From assembly GCF_024721265.1 (NCBI RefSeq), contig NZ_JAMXOC010000017.1, positions 1-64,000 of the forward strand: a stretch of DNA of 64,000 bases. The letters run 5' to 3'. Of this stretch, positions 8,861 through 17,924 are shown in pieces (within the stretch, counting starts at the first letter, position 1; every line of letters begins with the position of its first letter). The position numbers were made by a program, and so were the translations under genes. This DNA is from Ohessyouella blattaphilus. Its GTDB lineage: Bacteria; Bacillota; Clostridia; Lachnospirales; Lachnospiraceae. Below the pieces are notes generated by a model. The model was not told the origin of the DNA. It worked only from the letters and a program-made list of their open reading frames with translations, and did not search any database.

Positions 8861-9464
8861 TTTTTTCCTCTTCTTCTGTTATCTGGTCAATCAACTTTTC
8901 AATGAGATATTTCTTCATGTAGACATCAAAGGATAAGTTAGCAATAATCGTAAAAAGCTCTAGGGAAGCATGTTTCTCTTCGTCTAGATTAAGTTCCTTA
9001 AGAGCCTCTTCACCGGCTGTAAAACTTTTGTTTAAGTCGTCTCTTAAGGTGGTCATCTGCTCCTTAGCCTGATAGCGAATCTGCTCATAAATAGCTTCTA
9101 AGCTGATTTGCTCGTCGTTAGCAAAGTATTGCTGAGCCAGTGGCTTAAGGATACTTTCAATATCTTTAATAGAGAGGACGTTCTTAAGGTAGTAGATTAA
9201 GGTTAAGACCATCATATGGTCCTTTGAATATTTCTTTTTAACAGGTGGAGGCAAGAGGTTATTCTTGGCATAATTATTAATCATGGTCTTTGTCAGCACC
9301 TTGTCCTCGGGACTACGCTTAGTGCTTCCCAGGTGAGCGTCCATAAAGGTGGTGACTTGATCCATATACAAGTCAATTTCGGGAATATCGTCAGCCTTTA
9401 TATAGCTCATGGAATCGAGATCTTGGAGAAGGGCATTTAGCGCTTCTTTCGTGAATTTCGTCAT
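8856..9464 (-). CDS. DUF1836 domain-containing protein
   Basis: The 202-residue protein has the DUF1836 pattern, common in Clostridia and Bacilli: KVLTKTMINNYAKNNLLPPPVKKKYS followed by HMMVLTLIYYLKNVLSIKDIESIL. The first block looks like a MerR-type winged helix, so a DNA-binding role is plausible but not established. It ends in an acidic EEEEKK tail. It is encoded 14 bases downstream of the polysaccharide deacetylase gene on the same strand and is probably cotranscribed with it. Confidence 0.85.
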   Translation of the reverse strand: MTKFTKEALNALLQDLDSMSYIKADDIPEIDLYMDQVTTFMDAHLGSTKRSPEDKVLTKTMINNYAKNNLLPPPVKKKYSKDHMMVLTLIYYLKNVLSIKDIESILKPLAQQYFANDEQISLEAIYEQIRYQAKEQMTTLRDDLNKSFTAGEEALKELNLDEEKHASLELFTIIANLSFDVYMKKYLIEKLIDQITEEEEKK

Positions 9465-9478
9465 TTATTTCTCCTGAA

Positions 9479-10756
9479 TTACTGAATTATGTGATAGGAT
9501 TTGCCAGGTTCCAAAGTAATATTTTTGGCTTTTGCCATTTCGTTAATGGTAACTAGCTGATACCCCTGGGCATAGAGACCAAGGATAATTGGTTCGACGG
9601 ATTCAGCAGTAGATTTATGAATGTCGTGTAAAAGGATGATATGTCCGTCGCCGGCCCCTTGTAAGGTGGCAGCTACGTTAGCATCCTTATTTTTGGTCTC
9701 CCAGTCTCTTGTGTCGATGGTCCAAAAGATGGCTGGTAGGGTCATATTGGCACTGACCTTCCCATTGATTGCGCCGTAAGGCACCCGAGCGACCGTTGCA
9801 GGACTGCCTGCCACATCTGTTAAAAGTTGATTTGTTTGATTAAATTGGGTGCGAATACTCTCGGGACTTTCTTTCGTTAGGTTGGGGTGACCATAAGAGT
9901 GATTTCCTAGTTCGCAACCGATTTCTAGCATACGTCCGGGAATATCAGGATGATTCGGAATTTGTGTGCCTAGCATAAAGAAGGTGGCGTGGGCGTTGTA
10001 CTTTTCTAATGTATCAAGAATTCCCGCTGTCTCACTACCGGGACCATCATCAAAGGTTAAGGCAATCATGGGGCGAGCAGGATCGAGCGGCAACAGTTCG
10101 CCGCGCTTCTCAAAGGCACCTTTTTTATTAAAATGCATCATATTACGGCCAATAGGTACATCACCAGTGACCATATAGCCATTGCTATCAAAGTAGTAAA
10201 GTTGACCCTGAGAATTAAGGTATTGATTGGCAAGATAAGTACCGTCTTCTAAAAGGAAACGCTTACCCTTATCATCGCTTTGCCACTTACCACGAGAATT
10301 GAGAACGGTTACATGTCCCTTTTCTGTCTTTAATTCTATCTTCCCCTGATACTGATTTTTTAAAAGATTTTTAAAATCCTCGGTAAACTTAACGTGAATG
10401 GGGTACTTGTTATCTACATTTGTGTCGCCTTCGAAGACGAGTTCGTAATGTTTACCTTTTTTTAAATCAGACAACAAGGAGGAGAGGGTATATCCATTTT
10501 CGCCAAGGGCTCTTTTCTTTCGTTTTCCTGCATAAGTTATGTTGGCAGAAAGCTTTGGCAGAGCTTCCCCTTGATTGATCTCTACATTTCTAGGGCGAAT
10601 TACAATTAGTTCTGGTTTGTTGTAGTTAAGATAAAGAAAACTAATAAGCAAAAAAAGTAACACACCACTAACGGATACAATTATTCGCCGCTGTAAGCGT
10701 CGCTTTTTTTTGCGCTTCATATGTGCTTTTAAATTCTGTTTTCTTCTCGTGCTCAT
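9479..10756 (-). CDS. Membrane-anchored polysaccharide deacetylase (NodB/CE4 family)
   Basis: A 425-residue protein with a very basic N-terminus, one transmembrane helix (about residues 25-45), a linker with a cell-wall-binding-like repeat region (GTYLANQYLNSQGQLYYFDSNGYM, near 170-200) and a C-terminal NodB deacetylase domain. The catalytic motifs are all present: LTFDDGPG, GNHSYGHPN (metal-binding His-x-x-x-His), ARVPYG, IFWTIDTRDW and IILLHDIH. Such enzymes de-N-acetylate peptidoglycan or other surface glycans outside the cell. The topology puts the catalytic domain extracellular. Which glycan it acts on cannot be told. Confidence 0.88.
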   Translation of the reverse strand: MSTRRKQNLKAHMKRKKKRRLQRRIIVSVSGVLLFLLISFLYLNYNKPELIVIRPRNVEINQGEALPKLSANITYAGKRKKRALGENGYTLSSLLSDLKKGKHYELVFEGDTNVDNKYPIHVKFTEDFKNLLKNQYQGKIELKTEKGHVTVLNSRGKWQSDDKGKRFLLEDGTYLANQYLNSQGQLYYFDSNGYMVTGDVPIGRNMMHFNKKGAFEKRGELLPLDPARPMIALTFDDGPGSETAGILDTLEKYNAHATFFMLGTQIPNHPDIPGRMLEIGCELGNHSYGHPNLTKESPESIRTQFNQTNQLLTDVAGSPATVARVPYGAINGKVSANMTLPAIFWTIDTRDWETKNKDANVAATLQGAGDGHIILLHDIHKSTAESVEPIILGLYAQGYQLVTINEMAKAKNITLEPGKSYHIIQ

Positions 10757-10884
10757 ATCATCCCCCGTCGCAGATTTCTTAGGTAATTATACCATCTCCG
10801 GGAGCTTCTGAAAAGGAAGACCTTGCCCTTGGAAGTAAAAAAAACTATAATGTAAAAAGAGCAAACAAAGAGGTGGAATAAAAG

Positions 10885-11292
10885 GTGGAATGTATGGAAG
10901 CGAAATTATTGTGTTTTAATCTTGCGGGAACGGAAAAAGGGGAGAAACTGGAGCGTATTTTTACTTTCCTTGGTTATCAAGTGGTGTACGTGGAGAAGGA
11001 AAAGTACGGACAGACTTTAGAGAGGCTGATTGGATTAGCTGAGGTAGAAGAAAGTTCGACTATAAACGGCGATATTTCGGAGGAGATGCTGGTGATTCAC
11101 GCGAGCCCCGAAATGGATTTGGATCAAGCTCTCTTTTTAATGAAAGAAGAAGGGGTGCAAGTCGCCTTAAAAGCGATGACGACGCCTAATAATCTTAGCT
11201 GGACAGCAGCCGAGTTATTTCAGGAAATTAGCAAAGAGCGGGAAATGATCAAGCAGATGAATGCAAATCGAAAGGGAAAGAAAGAGGAATAA
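10885..11292 (+). CDS. DUF3783 domain-containing protein
   Basis: A 135-residue small soluble protein with the DUF3783 pattern (LCFNLAGTEKGEKLERIF and the later VALKAMTTPNNLSWT). Its function is unknown. Two starts compete: GTG 10885, with AGGTGG eight bases upstream, and ATG 10894, with a second copy of AGGTGG (10883-10888) five bases upstream; the direct repeat of the ribosome binding site and start region is unusual. The gene ends 3 bases before the TTG start of pcrA, so translation is probably coupled. It is likely the first gene of the pcrA operon. Confidence 0.8.
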   Translation: MECMEAKLLCFNLAGTEKGEKLERIFTFLGYQVVYVEKEKYGQTLERLIGLAEVEESSTINGDISEEMLVIHASPEMDLDQALFLMKEEGVQVALKAMTTPNNLSWTAAELFQEISKEREMIKQMNANRKGKKEE

Positions 11293-11295
11293 TCA

Positions 11296-13524
11296 TTGAG
11301 TATCTATGACACACTGAATAAAGAACAAAAGGAAGCTTGCTTTTGTACAGAAGGCCCGCTTCTTATTTTGGCCGGGGCTGGTTCGGGAAAGACGAGAGTA
11401 TTAACCCACCGAATCGCCTATTTAATTGCGGAGAAAGGGGTTAATCCGTACAACGTGCTGGCCATCACGTTTACCAATAAAGCCGCTGGCGAAATGCGCG
11501 AACGAGTGGATGATCTAGTAGGTTACGGCTCGGAAAGCATCTGGGTATCCACCTTTCACTCTATGTGTGTGCGAATCTTGCGTCGACACATAGATCTTTT
11601 AGGGTACGATACAAACTTTACCATTTACGATAGCGATGATCAGAAAACATTGGTGCGCGAGGTGTGTAAAAAGCTGAATATCGACACCAAGGTCTATAAA
11701 GAGCGGGCGATTATATCGGCTATTAGTAGTGCGAAAAACGAAATGGTGACTGTCACCAAGATGAAGAAGCAGGCGGAAGGTGATTTTTCAAGAAAGCGGA
11801 TAGCAGATGCTTATGAAGAGTACGAAAAGCAGCTAAAGGCCAATAATGCGTTAGATTTTGATGACCTTTTGTTTCGCACAGTGGAGCTTTTTAAATTTAA
11901 TCAAGACGTTCTTGAGTATTACCAGAATCGCTTTTTATATATTATGGTAGATGAATACCAGGATACCAACTCTGTGCAGTTTGAGCTTATTCGTCTCCTG
12001 GCAGACAAAAACCGCAATCTCTGCGTGGTTGGTGATGACGACCAGTCAATTTATAAGTTTCGCGGAGCAAATATAAAGAATATCCTAGATTTTGAAAAGG
12101 TATATGAAGACGCTACAGTGATTAAGCTAGAGCGCAATTATCGCTCGACCAAGACCATACTTAATGCGGCAAATGCGGTTATCAGTAATAATTATGGGAG
12201 AAAAGATAAGACGCTATGGACAGACAATGATGAGGGCGAGAAGATACGCCTTCGTAGCTTCGATAATGCGTATGAAGAAGCCGAGTTTGTGGTAGATGAT
12301 ATTGTTACCGTTCAAGAAGCGGGGGAATACGGATATAAGGATTCAGCGATACTTTATCGTACCAATGCCCAGTCTAGACAGTTTGAAGAGCGCTTTGTTA
12401 ACCGGGGCATTCCTTATAAGATTGTGGGCGGTGTTAACTTCTATTCGCGAAAAGAGGTCAAAGATATTCTCGCCTATTTAAAGACGATTGATAATGGTCG
12501 TGACGATTTGGCCGTGCGGCGAATTATCAATGTGCCGCGAAGAGGAATTGGTTTAACTAGCATTAATCGGGTAACGAACTACGCCACCGCGAAGGAGATG
12601 AGCTTCTACGAGGCCTTACGAGTTGTGGATTTGATTCCCGATATCGGACGAGGAGTTGGTAAGCTAGAATCTTTTACAGCACTAATCGAGAAACTAAAAA
12701 GTGTCCAAGAAGAGATGGGACTCTTAGACTTCGTGCGTTTTGTGGTTGACGAGACCGGCTATATGGAAGCTCTTGCCTTAGAGGGCACGGAAGAGGCCAA
12801 AGGGCGAATGGAAAACGTGGAAGAGCTAATTACGAAAGCTGCTGACTTTGAAGAAGGAAAAGCGGCGACAGGGGAACCGGCAAGTCTTAGTGATTTCCTT
12901 GAAGAGGTAGCCTTAGTAGCCGATATAGATAGCTTAGATGAAACCATGGATTATGTAGTCCTGATGACGCTTCATAGTGCGAAGGGACTGGAATTTCCCA
13001 ACGTCTATCTAACGGGCATGGAAGACGGTGTCTTCCCTAGCTACATGACGTTAATGGACGAAGACAAAAGCGGAATTGAAGAGGAGCGGCGCTTGGCTTA
13101 TGTAGGTATTACGAGAGCGGAAGAGCGTTTGACGCTTACGTATGCTAAAAAGCGCATGGTAAACGGCGAAACGAGATACTCGAAGATGTCCATGTTTTTA
13201 AAAGAATTGCCAATGGATTTATTAGATAGTGGCCGTCATTTTGAGAAAAGCAAGCCAGAAAAGGAAAATACGTATTTCCAGGCGAAGCAGACCTTTAAGC
13301 AAAAAGCTTTCAACGCCACGCCCCTTAGAAACTTTGGCAGTGCTAGCGAAGAGAGCGACGGCTTAGAGTACGGTGAGGGTGACCGGGTCAGGCACCGCAA
13401 ATACGGAGATGGTATCGTGAAGAACTTAGTTCGCGGTGGTCGCGACTACGAGGTGACGGTGGAGTTCGACCGCGTAGGGCAGAAGAAGATGTTCGCCGGG
13501 TTCGCTGGATTAGTGAAAATTTGA
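11296..13524 (+). CDS. pcrA: ATP-dependent DNA helicase PcrA/UvrD
   Basis: Superfamily 1A 3'-5' helicase used in nucleotide excision repair, replication restart and removal of RecA. All helicase motifs are visible: LAGAGSGKTRVL (Walker A), AITFTNKAAGEMRER (Ia), VDEYQDTN (II), VVGDDDQSIYKFRGA (III), LERNYRST (IV), LMTLHSAKGLEFPNVYLTG (V) and ERRLAYVGITRAEERL (VI). The C-terminal ~50 residues form the Tudor-like domain (GDRVRHRKYGDGIVKNL) that binds RNA polymerase in PcrA. At 742 residues it has typical length. A TTG start is used with AAAGAGG eight bases upstream. Confidence 0.96.
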   Translation: MSIYDTLNKEQKEACFCTEGPLLILAGAGSGKTRVLTHRIAYLIAEKGVNPYNVLAITFTNKAAGEMRERVDDLVGYGSESIWVSTFHSMCVRILRRHIDLLGYDTNFTIYDSDDQKTLVREVCKKLNIDTKVYKERAIISAISSAKNEMVTVTKMKKQAEGDFSRKRIADAYEEYEKQLKANNALDFDDLLFRTVELFKFNQDVLEYYQNRFLYIMVDEYQDTNSVQFELIRLLADKNRNLCVVGDDDQSIYKFRGANIKNILDFEKVYEDATVIKLERNYRSTKTILNAANAVISNNYGRKDKTLWTDNDEGEKIRLRSFDNAYEEAEFVVDDIVTVQEAGEYGYKDSAILYRTNAQSRQFEERFVNRGIPYKIVGGVNFYSRKEVKDILAYLKTIDNGRDDLAVRRIINVPRRGIGLTSINRVTNYATAKEMSFYEALRVVDLIPDIGRGVGKLESFTALIEKLKSVQEEMGLLDFVRFVVDETGYMEALALEGTEEAKGRMENVEELITKAADFEEGKAATGEPASLSDFLEEVALVADIDSLDETMDYVVLMTLHSAKGLEFPNVYLTGMEDGVFPSYMTLMDEDKSGIEEERRLAYVGITRAEERLTLTYAKKRMVNGETRYSKMSMFLKELPMDLLDSGRHFEKSKPEKENTYFQAKQTFKQKAFNATPLRNFGSASEESDGLEYGEGDRVRHRKYGDGIVKNLVRGGRDYEVTVEFDRVGQKKMFAGFAGLVKI

Positions 13525-13604
13525 TGAGAATTTTATAAACATATAGAAATAAATAAAAGCAAATGCTATAATGGAAAACATAAAAGACGAAAGGACGTGA
13601 TTGC

Positions 13605-13859
13605 ATGAGTAAGATAGAAGACTTTATTGCAGAAAGCAAATTGAATGAACTCATTCGTAAAAAAGACAGTGAGGATAAGACTGGCAGAACTATTTTATGG
13701 ATTTTGGCTATTGTGGGGGCAGTCGTAGCGATCGCCGGTATTGCGTATGCAGTGTATACGTTCTTTGCTCCAGATTATTTGGAAGATTTCGAAGAAGACT
13801 TTGATGACGACTTCGATGATGACTTTTTCAAAGAGGAAGAGCCACAAGCAGCAAAATAG
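13605..13859 (+). CDS. Small single-pass membrane protein with acidic tail (DUF4366-like)
   Basis: The 84-residue protein has a charged cytoplasmic N-terminus (about 1-27), one transmembrane helix (28-50) and a strikingly acidic C-terminal tail of alternating D and E with phenylalanines (EDFDDDFDDDFF). This layout resembles DUF4366-type small proteins common in Lachnospiraceae. Its function is unknown. It has its own GAAAGGA ribosome binding site and follows pcrA by 80 bases with a possible promoter between. A terminator follows. Confidence 0.7.
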   Translation: MSKIEDFIAESKLNELIRKKDSEDKTGRTILWILAIVGAVVAIAGIAYAVYTFFAPDYLEDFEEDFDDDFDDDFFKEEEPQAAK

Positions 13860-13879
13860 TAAAATGAGAAAATGATAGC

Positions 13880-13913
13880 AAAACAGGTAGCGCTCATAAG
13901 GCATACCTGTTTT
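13880..13913 (+). terminator. Terminator after the small membrane protein
   Basis: Arms 13880-13889 (AAAACAGGTA) and 13904-13913 (TACCTGTTTT) with a 14-base loop, followed by a short T-run. It lies just before rlmD. Confidence 0.65.
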
Positions 13914-13930
13914 TCTATGTGAGGGATAAG

Positions 13931-15313
13931 ATGAAGAAAAAAGCAATTTATGAAGGTGTCGTAGAGCGGGTGGATTTTCCCAATAAAAGCGTAGTTAACG
14001 TATCAGATGAAGAAGAACAAGCGTTAGTAAAAGGCGGAATTCCCGGACAAAAGATTCGCTTTCAGGTGACGAAGAAGCGTAGTGGTCGCGCCGTAGGGCG
14101 TCTCCTTGAAGTGGTGGAGAAAAGTCCGGTAGAAATACCACCTACTTGCGTTCATTTTGGCCGCTGTGGTGGCTGCGCTTACCAGAATCTAGCCTATGAG
14201 ACTCAGCTGGCTTTAAAGGAAGAGCAAGTTAAGCGTCTGCTGAGCCCAGTACTAACAGGCACAGAGGAGTTTTTGCCGATTAAGGGCAGTCCCATTGCTT
14301 CGGAATACCGTAACAAGATGGAGTTTTCCTTTGGCGATGAAGTAAAGAATGGTCCACTGGCTTTAGGGATGCATAAGAAAGGAAGCTTTCACGATATCGT
14401 GAATGTGCCAGAGTGCCAGCTAGTGGATGGCGACTTTCGCAAAATCCTAAGCGCTATCCTTACTTATTTCACGAGAGAGAATGTGCCTTTCTATCATAAG
14501 ATGAGCCACGAAGGCTATTTGCGCCATTTATTAGTTCGCAAAGGGAAGAAAACCGGAGAAATCTTGGTAGACCTAATTACCACCTCGGCCTTGGCAAGAA
14601 AGGAAGAGGACTTTAAAGAGGTTCTGCTTAGTTTAGATCTGGAAGGGAAAATCGTGGGCATCTTGCATACTCATAACGATGCGCTTGGAGACGTAGTTAA
14701 GGACGAAGGGACGACCATTCTCTACGGACAAGATTATTTCTTTGAAGAACTGCTTGGTCTACGCTTTAAAATATCACCGTTTTCCTTCTTTCAAACGAAT
14801 TCGTTAGGCGCTGAGGTCTTATACGAGACGACCCGGGAATTTATTGGTGAGACTAAAGATAAGGTAATCTTCGACCTCTATAGTGGTACAGGAACCATTG
14901 CCCAGTTGCTCGCTCCCGTTGCGACAAAAGTGGTGGGTGTAGAAATTGTCGAGGAAGCAGTGGTGGCAGCTACAGAGAACGCCAAGTTAAATAATCTCGA
15001 TAACTGTGAATTTATCGCAGGTGATGTTCTAAAAGTTATTGATGAACTTAAGGATAAACCGGATTTAATTGTCCTCGACCCACCAAGGGATGGTATTCAT
15101 CCAAAAGCCTTAGAGAAAATAATTAATTTCGGAGTAAATAGAATAGTTTACGTAAGCTGTAAGCCTACTAGCTTAGCTAGGGATTTAGAAGTACTGCTAG
15201 CTAGAGGATACGAGGTGGAGAAGGTCTGTCCTATCGATCAGTTCCCTAGCACCGTTCATGTTGAGAACGTAACACTGCTCACTAGGAGTGAAATGACGAA
15301 GGGGAGCATTTAG
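13931..15313 (+). CDS. rlmD: 23S rRNA (uracil-C5)-methyltransferase RlmD family
   Basis: The enzyme methylates C5 of a uridine in 23S rRNA using S-adenosylmethionine. It has an N-terminal TRAM domain (about 1-60), a four-cysteine iron-sulfur cluster motif (CVHFGRCGGCAYQN plus a later PECQL) and a C-terminal Rossmann methyltransferase with VIFDLYSGTGTIAQLL, VLDPPRDGIH and the catalytic VSCKPTSLARDL. The ATG at 13931, with GAGG six bases upstream, is preferred over the in-frame GTG at 13919 that contains that site. Some Firmicutes enzymes (RlmCD) modify two sites; the sequence does not settle which. It is the last clear core gene before the accessory island. Confidence 0.92.
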   Translation: MKKKAIYEGVVERVDFPNKSVVNVSDEEEQALVKGGIPGQKIRFQVTKKRSGRAVGRLLEVVEKSPVEIPPTCVHFGRCGGCAYQNLAYETQLALKEEQVKRLLSPVLTGTEEFLPIKGSPIASEYRNKMEFSFGDEVKNGPLALGMHKKGSFHDIVNVPECQLVDGDFRKILSAILTYFTRENVPFYHKMSHEGYLRHLLVRKGKKTGEILVDLITTSALARKEEDFKEVLLSLDLEGKIVGILHTHNDALGDVVKDEGTTILYGQDYFFEELLGLRFKISPFSFFQTNSLGAEVLYETTREFIGETKDKVIFDLYSGTGTIAQLLAPVATKVVGVEIVEEAVVAATENAKLNNLDNCEFIAGDVLKVIDELKDKPDLIVLDPPRDGIHPKALEKIINFGVNRIVYVSCKPTSLARDLEVLLARGYEVEKVCPIDQFPSTVHVENVTLLTRSEMTKGSI

Positions 15314-15420
15314 CGCTGACCGCGTGATAGATGTCCAAGAGAACAAGCCGAAGACGTAGTTCAATTGGAGACAGGGAACTACGGAGAAAGGCGGCCTTGC
15401 AAAAAAAGGAGCAGATGATT

Positions 15421-15720
15421 ATGCCAAAAAAGAAAAAAGATGAAATAACTATCCGCTCAAGTGCGGCTGAATACCTAACCTATATCGCTTCTGTTGGTGA
15501 TAATCCTGACAGTATGGAAATGCGTTATGAAGACGAGAATATTTGGCTAACGCAAAAGATGATGGCAACGCTTTATGATGTTGAGGTTAACACAATTAAC
15601 TACCACATTAAAAAGATTTTTAGCGACTCAGAGTTGCAAGAGGGCTCAGTTATTCGAAAATTTCGAATAACTGCTGATGATGGTAAGAACTATAATACAA
15701 ATCACTATTCACTCGAAAAT
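15421..15720 (+). pseudogene. Truncated RhuM-family (virulence protein) fragment
   Basis: About 100 residues starting MPKKKKDEITIRSSAAEYL match the N-terminus of RhuM-family proteins, including EDENIWLTQKMMATLYDV and the DGKNYNTNHYSLE block. The family's remaining two thirds are absent: after residue ~99 the reading frame continues into sequence of no RhuM character and then, in frame, into the next regulator at 15820. The ATG at 15421 has GGAG ten bases upstream. The frame is also open back to an ATG at 15331 that adds 30 basic residues of unknown origin. Intact RhuM genes often lie on genomic islands, so the remnant fits island decay. Confidence 0.75.
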
Positions 15721-15768
15721 ACTTTAGTAGCCTTTAGATTTATGGCCGCTGAAGTATTTTTCTTGTGT

Positions 15769-15793
15769 CAATATTATCAATATGATAATATTG
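15769..15793. promoter_or_regulatory. Perfect inverted repeat operator before the ABC exporter operon
   Basis: CAATATTATC (15769-15778) and GATAATATTG (15784-15793) are exact complements separated by 5 bases. The repeat overlaps a plausible -10 (TATGAT 15781-15786, with TTTTTC 18 bases upstream) and ends 26 bases before the regulator ATG at 15820. This position suggests autorepression by the winged-helix protein it precedes. Confidence 0.6.
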
Positions 15794-15819
15794 TGCATAT
15801 GAAAGTGAGGTGTAGTATC

Positions 15820-16374
15820 ATGAACCAAAAATTTATGGACGCCCTGATGAACCCTGTTTTGTGCAAACTCATTATGGATGTAAATTCTTGCGGTAAAATG
15901 ACTGCCAAGCAACTTGCACAGAGTCATCCCGACATTGCCCAGGCGACCCTCTACCGTCATCTCAAGCGCCTAACCACAGACGGGATAATTAAGGTCGTGG
16001 CAGAAAATCGTGTGCGGGGAACGGTAGAGCGAACCTATGCACTTGCCGTTGATTTTGCTTCGGATATTAATGGTATTGTGGAGAGCAATTCAGGTGAAGC
16101 GTACTTGGCGATGTTCATGCAGTATATTGCCGGACTGGCAAAACTTTTTGAGGTCTACTGTAAGCGGGATGATATTGACATTAAGGGCGATATCAGTGCC
16201 TATAATGCCATACCGTTCTATGCAACAGATGAGGAACTTATGCGGACACTTCGCCAAATGGAGGGGATTTTGGCTGACCTGTTGAAAAACAAGCCCTCCA
16301 AGGATAGAAAGCTTAGGACGCTTGGGTTTATTCTTACCCCACCTGAGGATGAAAAAGATAAAACGTCAAATTAA
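15820..16374 (+). CDS. Winged-helix transcriptional regulator of the exporter operon
   Basis: From the ATG at 15820 (GTGAGG nine bases upstream) the protein is 184 residues. The first ~80 form an ArsR/MarR-like winged helix: PVLCKLIMDVNSCGKMTAKQLA, then the recognition-helix region QATLYRHLKRLTTDGIIKVV and a basic wing (ENRVRGTVERTYAL). The C-terminal half is helical and may hold the sensor or dimer surface. It is 24 bases upstream of an ABC ATPase gene with two permease genes, so it most likely controls drug or peptide export. The open frame extends upstream into a rhuM remnant, which an automatic caller would wrongly fuse to it. Confidence 0.8.
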   Translation: MNQKFMDALMNPVLCKLIMDVNSCGKMTAKQLAQSHPDIAQATLYRHLKRLTTDGIIKVVAENRVRGTVERTYALAVDFASDINGIVESNSGEAYLAMFMQYIAGLAKLFEVYCKRDDIDIKGDISAYNAIPFYATDEELMRTLRQMEGILADLLKNKPSKDRKLRTLGFILTPPEDEKDKTSN

Positions 16375-16398
16375 GGGCGCTCAGCATAGGAGGACGCT

Positions 16399-17247
16399 AT
16401 GATTACTGTTGAAAAGCTGGACTTCAGCTATACAAATAATCCATTTATCGAAAACATGAGTTTTCACGTAGCGAGAGGCGAAATATTTGGATTCCTCGGC
16501 CCGTCTGGGGCAGGCAAAACAACGCTCCAAAAAATATTGACCGGCCTAATAACAACTTATAATGGCAGCGCAACACTTAATGGTGTTGAATGCAAAACAC
16601 ATAAGCAATCTTTCTACGAAAGCATTGGTGTTGATTTTGAATACTCAACCCTATATGAAAAATTGACCGCACGCCAAAATCTACAATTCTTTGGTTCCTT
16701 ATATGCAAAGCCGTCCCGCAACATTGATATGCTATTGGAGTTCGTGGGGCTTCACAATGATGCTGAAAAAAAGGTATCAGACTATTCTAAAGGAATGCGG
16801 TCGAGGCTGAATTTTATCAAAGCTCTATTACATGACCCCGAGGTTTTATTTCTTGATGAACCAACAAGCGGACTTGACCCTACCAATAGCCGCATAATGA
16901 AAGACTTAATATTGAAGGAAAAGAAAAATGGCAAGACCATTCTACTCACAACTCATAATATGCAGGATGCCACTGAGCTTTGCGATCGAGTTGCTTTCAT
17001 TGTTGATGGCCATGTTAAGGCTATGGACACGCCCCATAATTTGATTATGCGGAAAGGAGCAGCAACCATAAAGTACACATTCCACGATAGTACCAAAGAG
17101 CACACAGGGGAATGCCCTTTGGCACAGACATCAACGGACAGCAGATTAATGGAGCTGCTACAAAGCAATCGCATACAGTCTATTCACAGCAGCGAACCTA
17201 CGCTTAATGACATTTTCATGGAGATTACTGGGAGGACGCTAAAATGA
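16399..17247 (+). CDS. ABC transporter ATP-binding protein (drug-exporter type)
   Basis: The 282-residue ATPase has Walker A GPSGAGKTTLQK (about residues 34-45), the signature DYSKGMRSRLNF, Walker B VLFLDEPTSGLDP and the H-loop LLTTHNM. The signature is SKGM rather than LSGGQ, as in BcrA/CcmA-type export ATPases. A C-terminal ~70-residue extension (from about 215) is typical of multidrug or bacitracin-type exporters. It overlaps the next gene by 4 bases (ATGA), so the three transporter genes form one translational unit that exports a substrate not identifiable from the sequence. Confidence 0.9.
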   Translation: MITVEKLDFSYTNNPFIENMSFHVARGEIFGFLGPSGAGKTTLQKILTGLITTYNGSATLNGVECKTHKQSFYESIGVDFEYSTLYEKLTARQNLQFFGSLYAKPSRNIDMLLEFVGLHNDAEKKVSDYSKGMRSRLNFIKALLHDPEVLFLDEPTSGLDPTNSRIMKDLILKEKKNGKTILLTTHNMQDATELCDRVAFIVDGHVKAMDTPHNLIMRKGAATIKYTFHDSTKEHTGECPLAQTSTDSRLMELLQSNRIQSIHSSEPTLNDIFMEITGRTLK

Positions 17248-17924
17248 GATTTATAAAGCTCCTGCTTGGGGATATACGATTTCAAATGAAGTATGGCTTC
17301 TACTTGCTCTATCTGACTTTCTCAGCCGTATATATAATGTTGTTACTGGTTTTTCCTGAAACATGGCGGGAAAAAGCGGTAAGTTTGATGATTTATTCCG
17401 ATCCGGCAGCTCTTGGACTGTTTTTTATGGGGGCGATTGTGTTATTGGAAAAGAGTGAGCGAGTATTAAATGCGCTGGCGGTATCCCCTGTAACGACGAT
17501 AGAATACATTTTATCAAAAGTGCTTTCCCTTGCCGCTATATCCATATTGGTTTCTCTAGTATTGGCAGTAGTGGCGGGTAGCAATAATATCCCCATGCTC
17601 TTGCTATCCGTTGCCTTAACTTCTGGCATTTTTACGCTGCTGGGACTGATTGTAGCGACAAAGATAAATAGCCTGAATGGATATTTGATGGCAACGGTAC
17701 CCTTGGAAATTTTGTGTGTTGTGCCGCCGCTCATTTATCTTTTTTGTCCGACAAAGCTATTGCGTTTTTTTCCGCTGTGCAGCAGCATGGTCTTAATCAC
17801 AGGAAGTGTGCACAGTGCAGGATATGACATAGCTATCCTTGGGCTTGTATTTGCACTCTTACTTGTCCTTGCTTATAGTTCGACGGAGAAAATGTGGAAA
17901 AGACTTGGGGGTGTTACACTATGA
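17244..17924 (+). CDS. ABC transporter permease, first subunit
   Basis: A 226-residue membrane protein with about six hydrophobic segments and no ATPase motif. The stretch MIYSDPAALGLFFMGAIVLLEKSERVLNALAVSPV resembles the ABC-2 type permeases that pair with fluoroquinolone/drug export ATPases. Its start overlaps the ATPase stop, and its stop overlaps the start of the second permease. Confidence 0.82.
   Translation: MRFIKLLLGDIRFQMKYGFYLLYLTFSAVYIMLLLVFPETWREKAVSLMIYSDPAALGLFFMGAIVLLEKSERVLNALAVSPVTTIEYILSKVLSLAAISILVSLVLAVVAGSNNIPMLLLSVALTSGIFTLLGLIVATKINSLNGYLMATVPLEILCVVPPLIYLFCPTKLLRFFPLCSSMVLITGSVHSAGYDIAILGLVFALLLVLAYSSTEKMWKRLGGVTL

Noticed and set aside
10871-10894. Tandem AGGTGGAA as a regulatory repeat
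   Set aside because: It is most simply a duplicated ribosome binding site with two possible starts for the DUF3783 gene.
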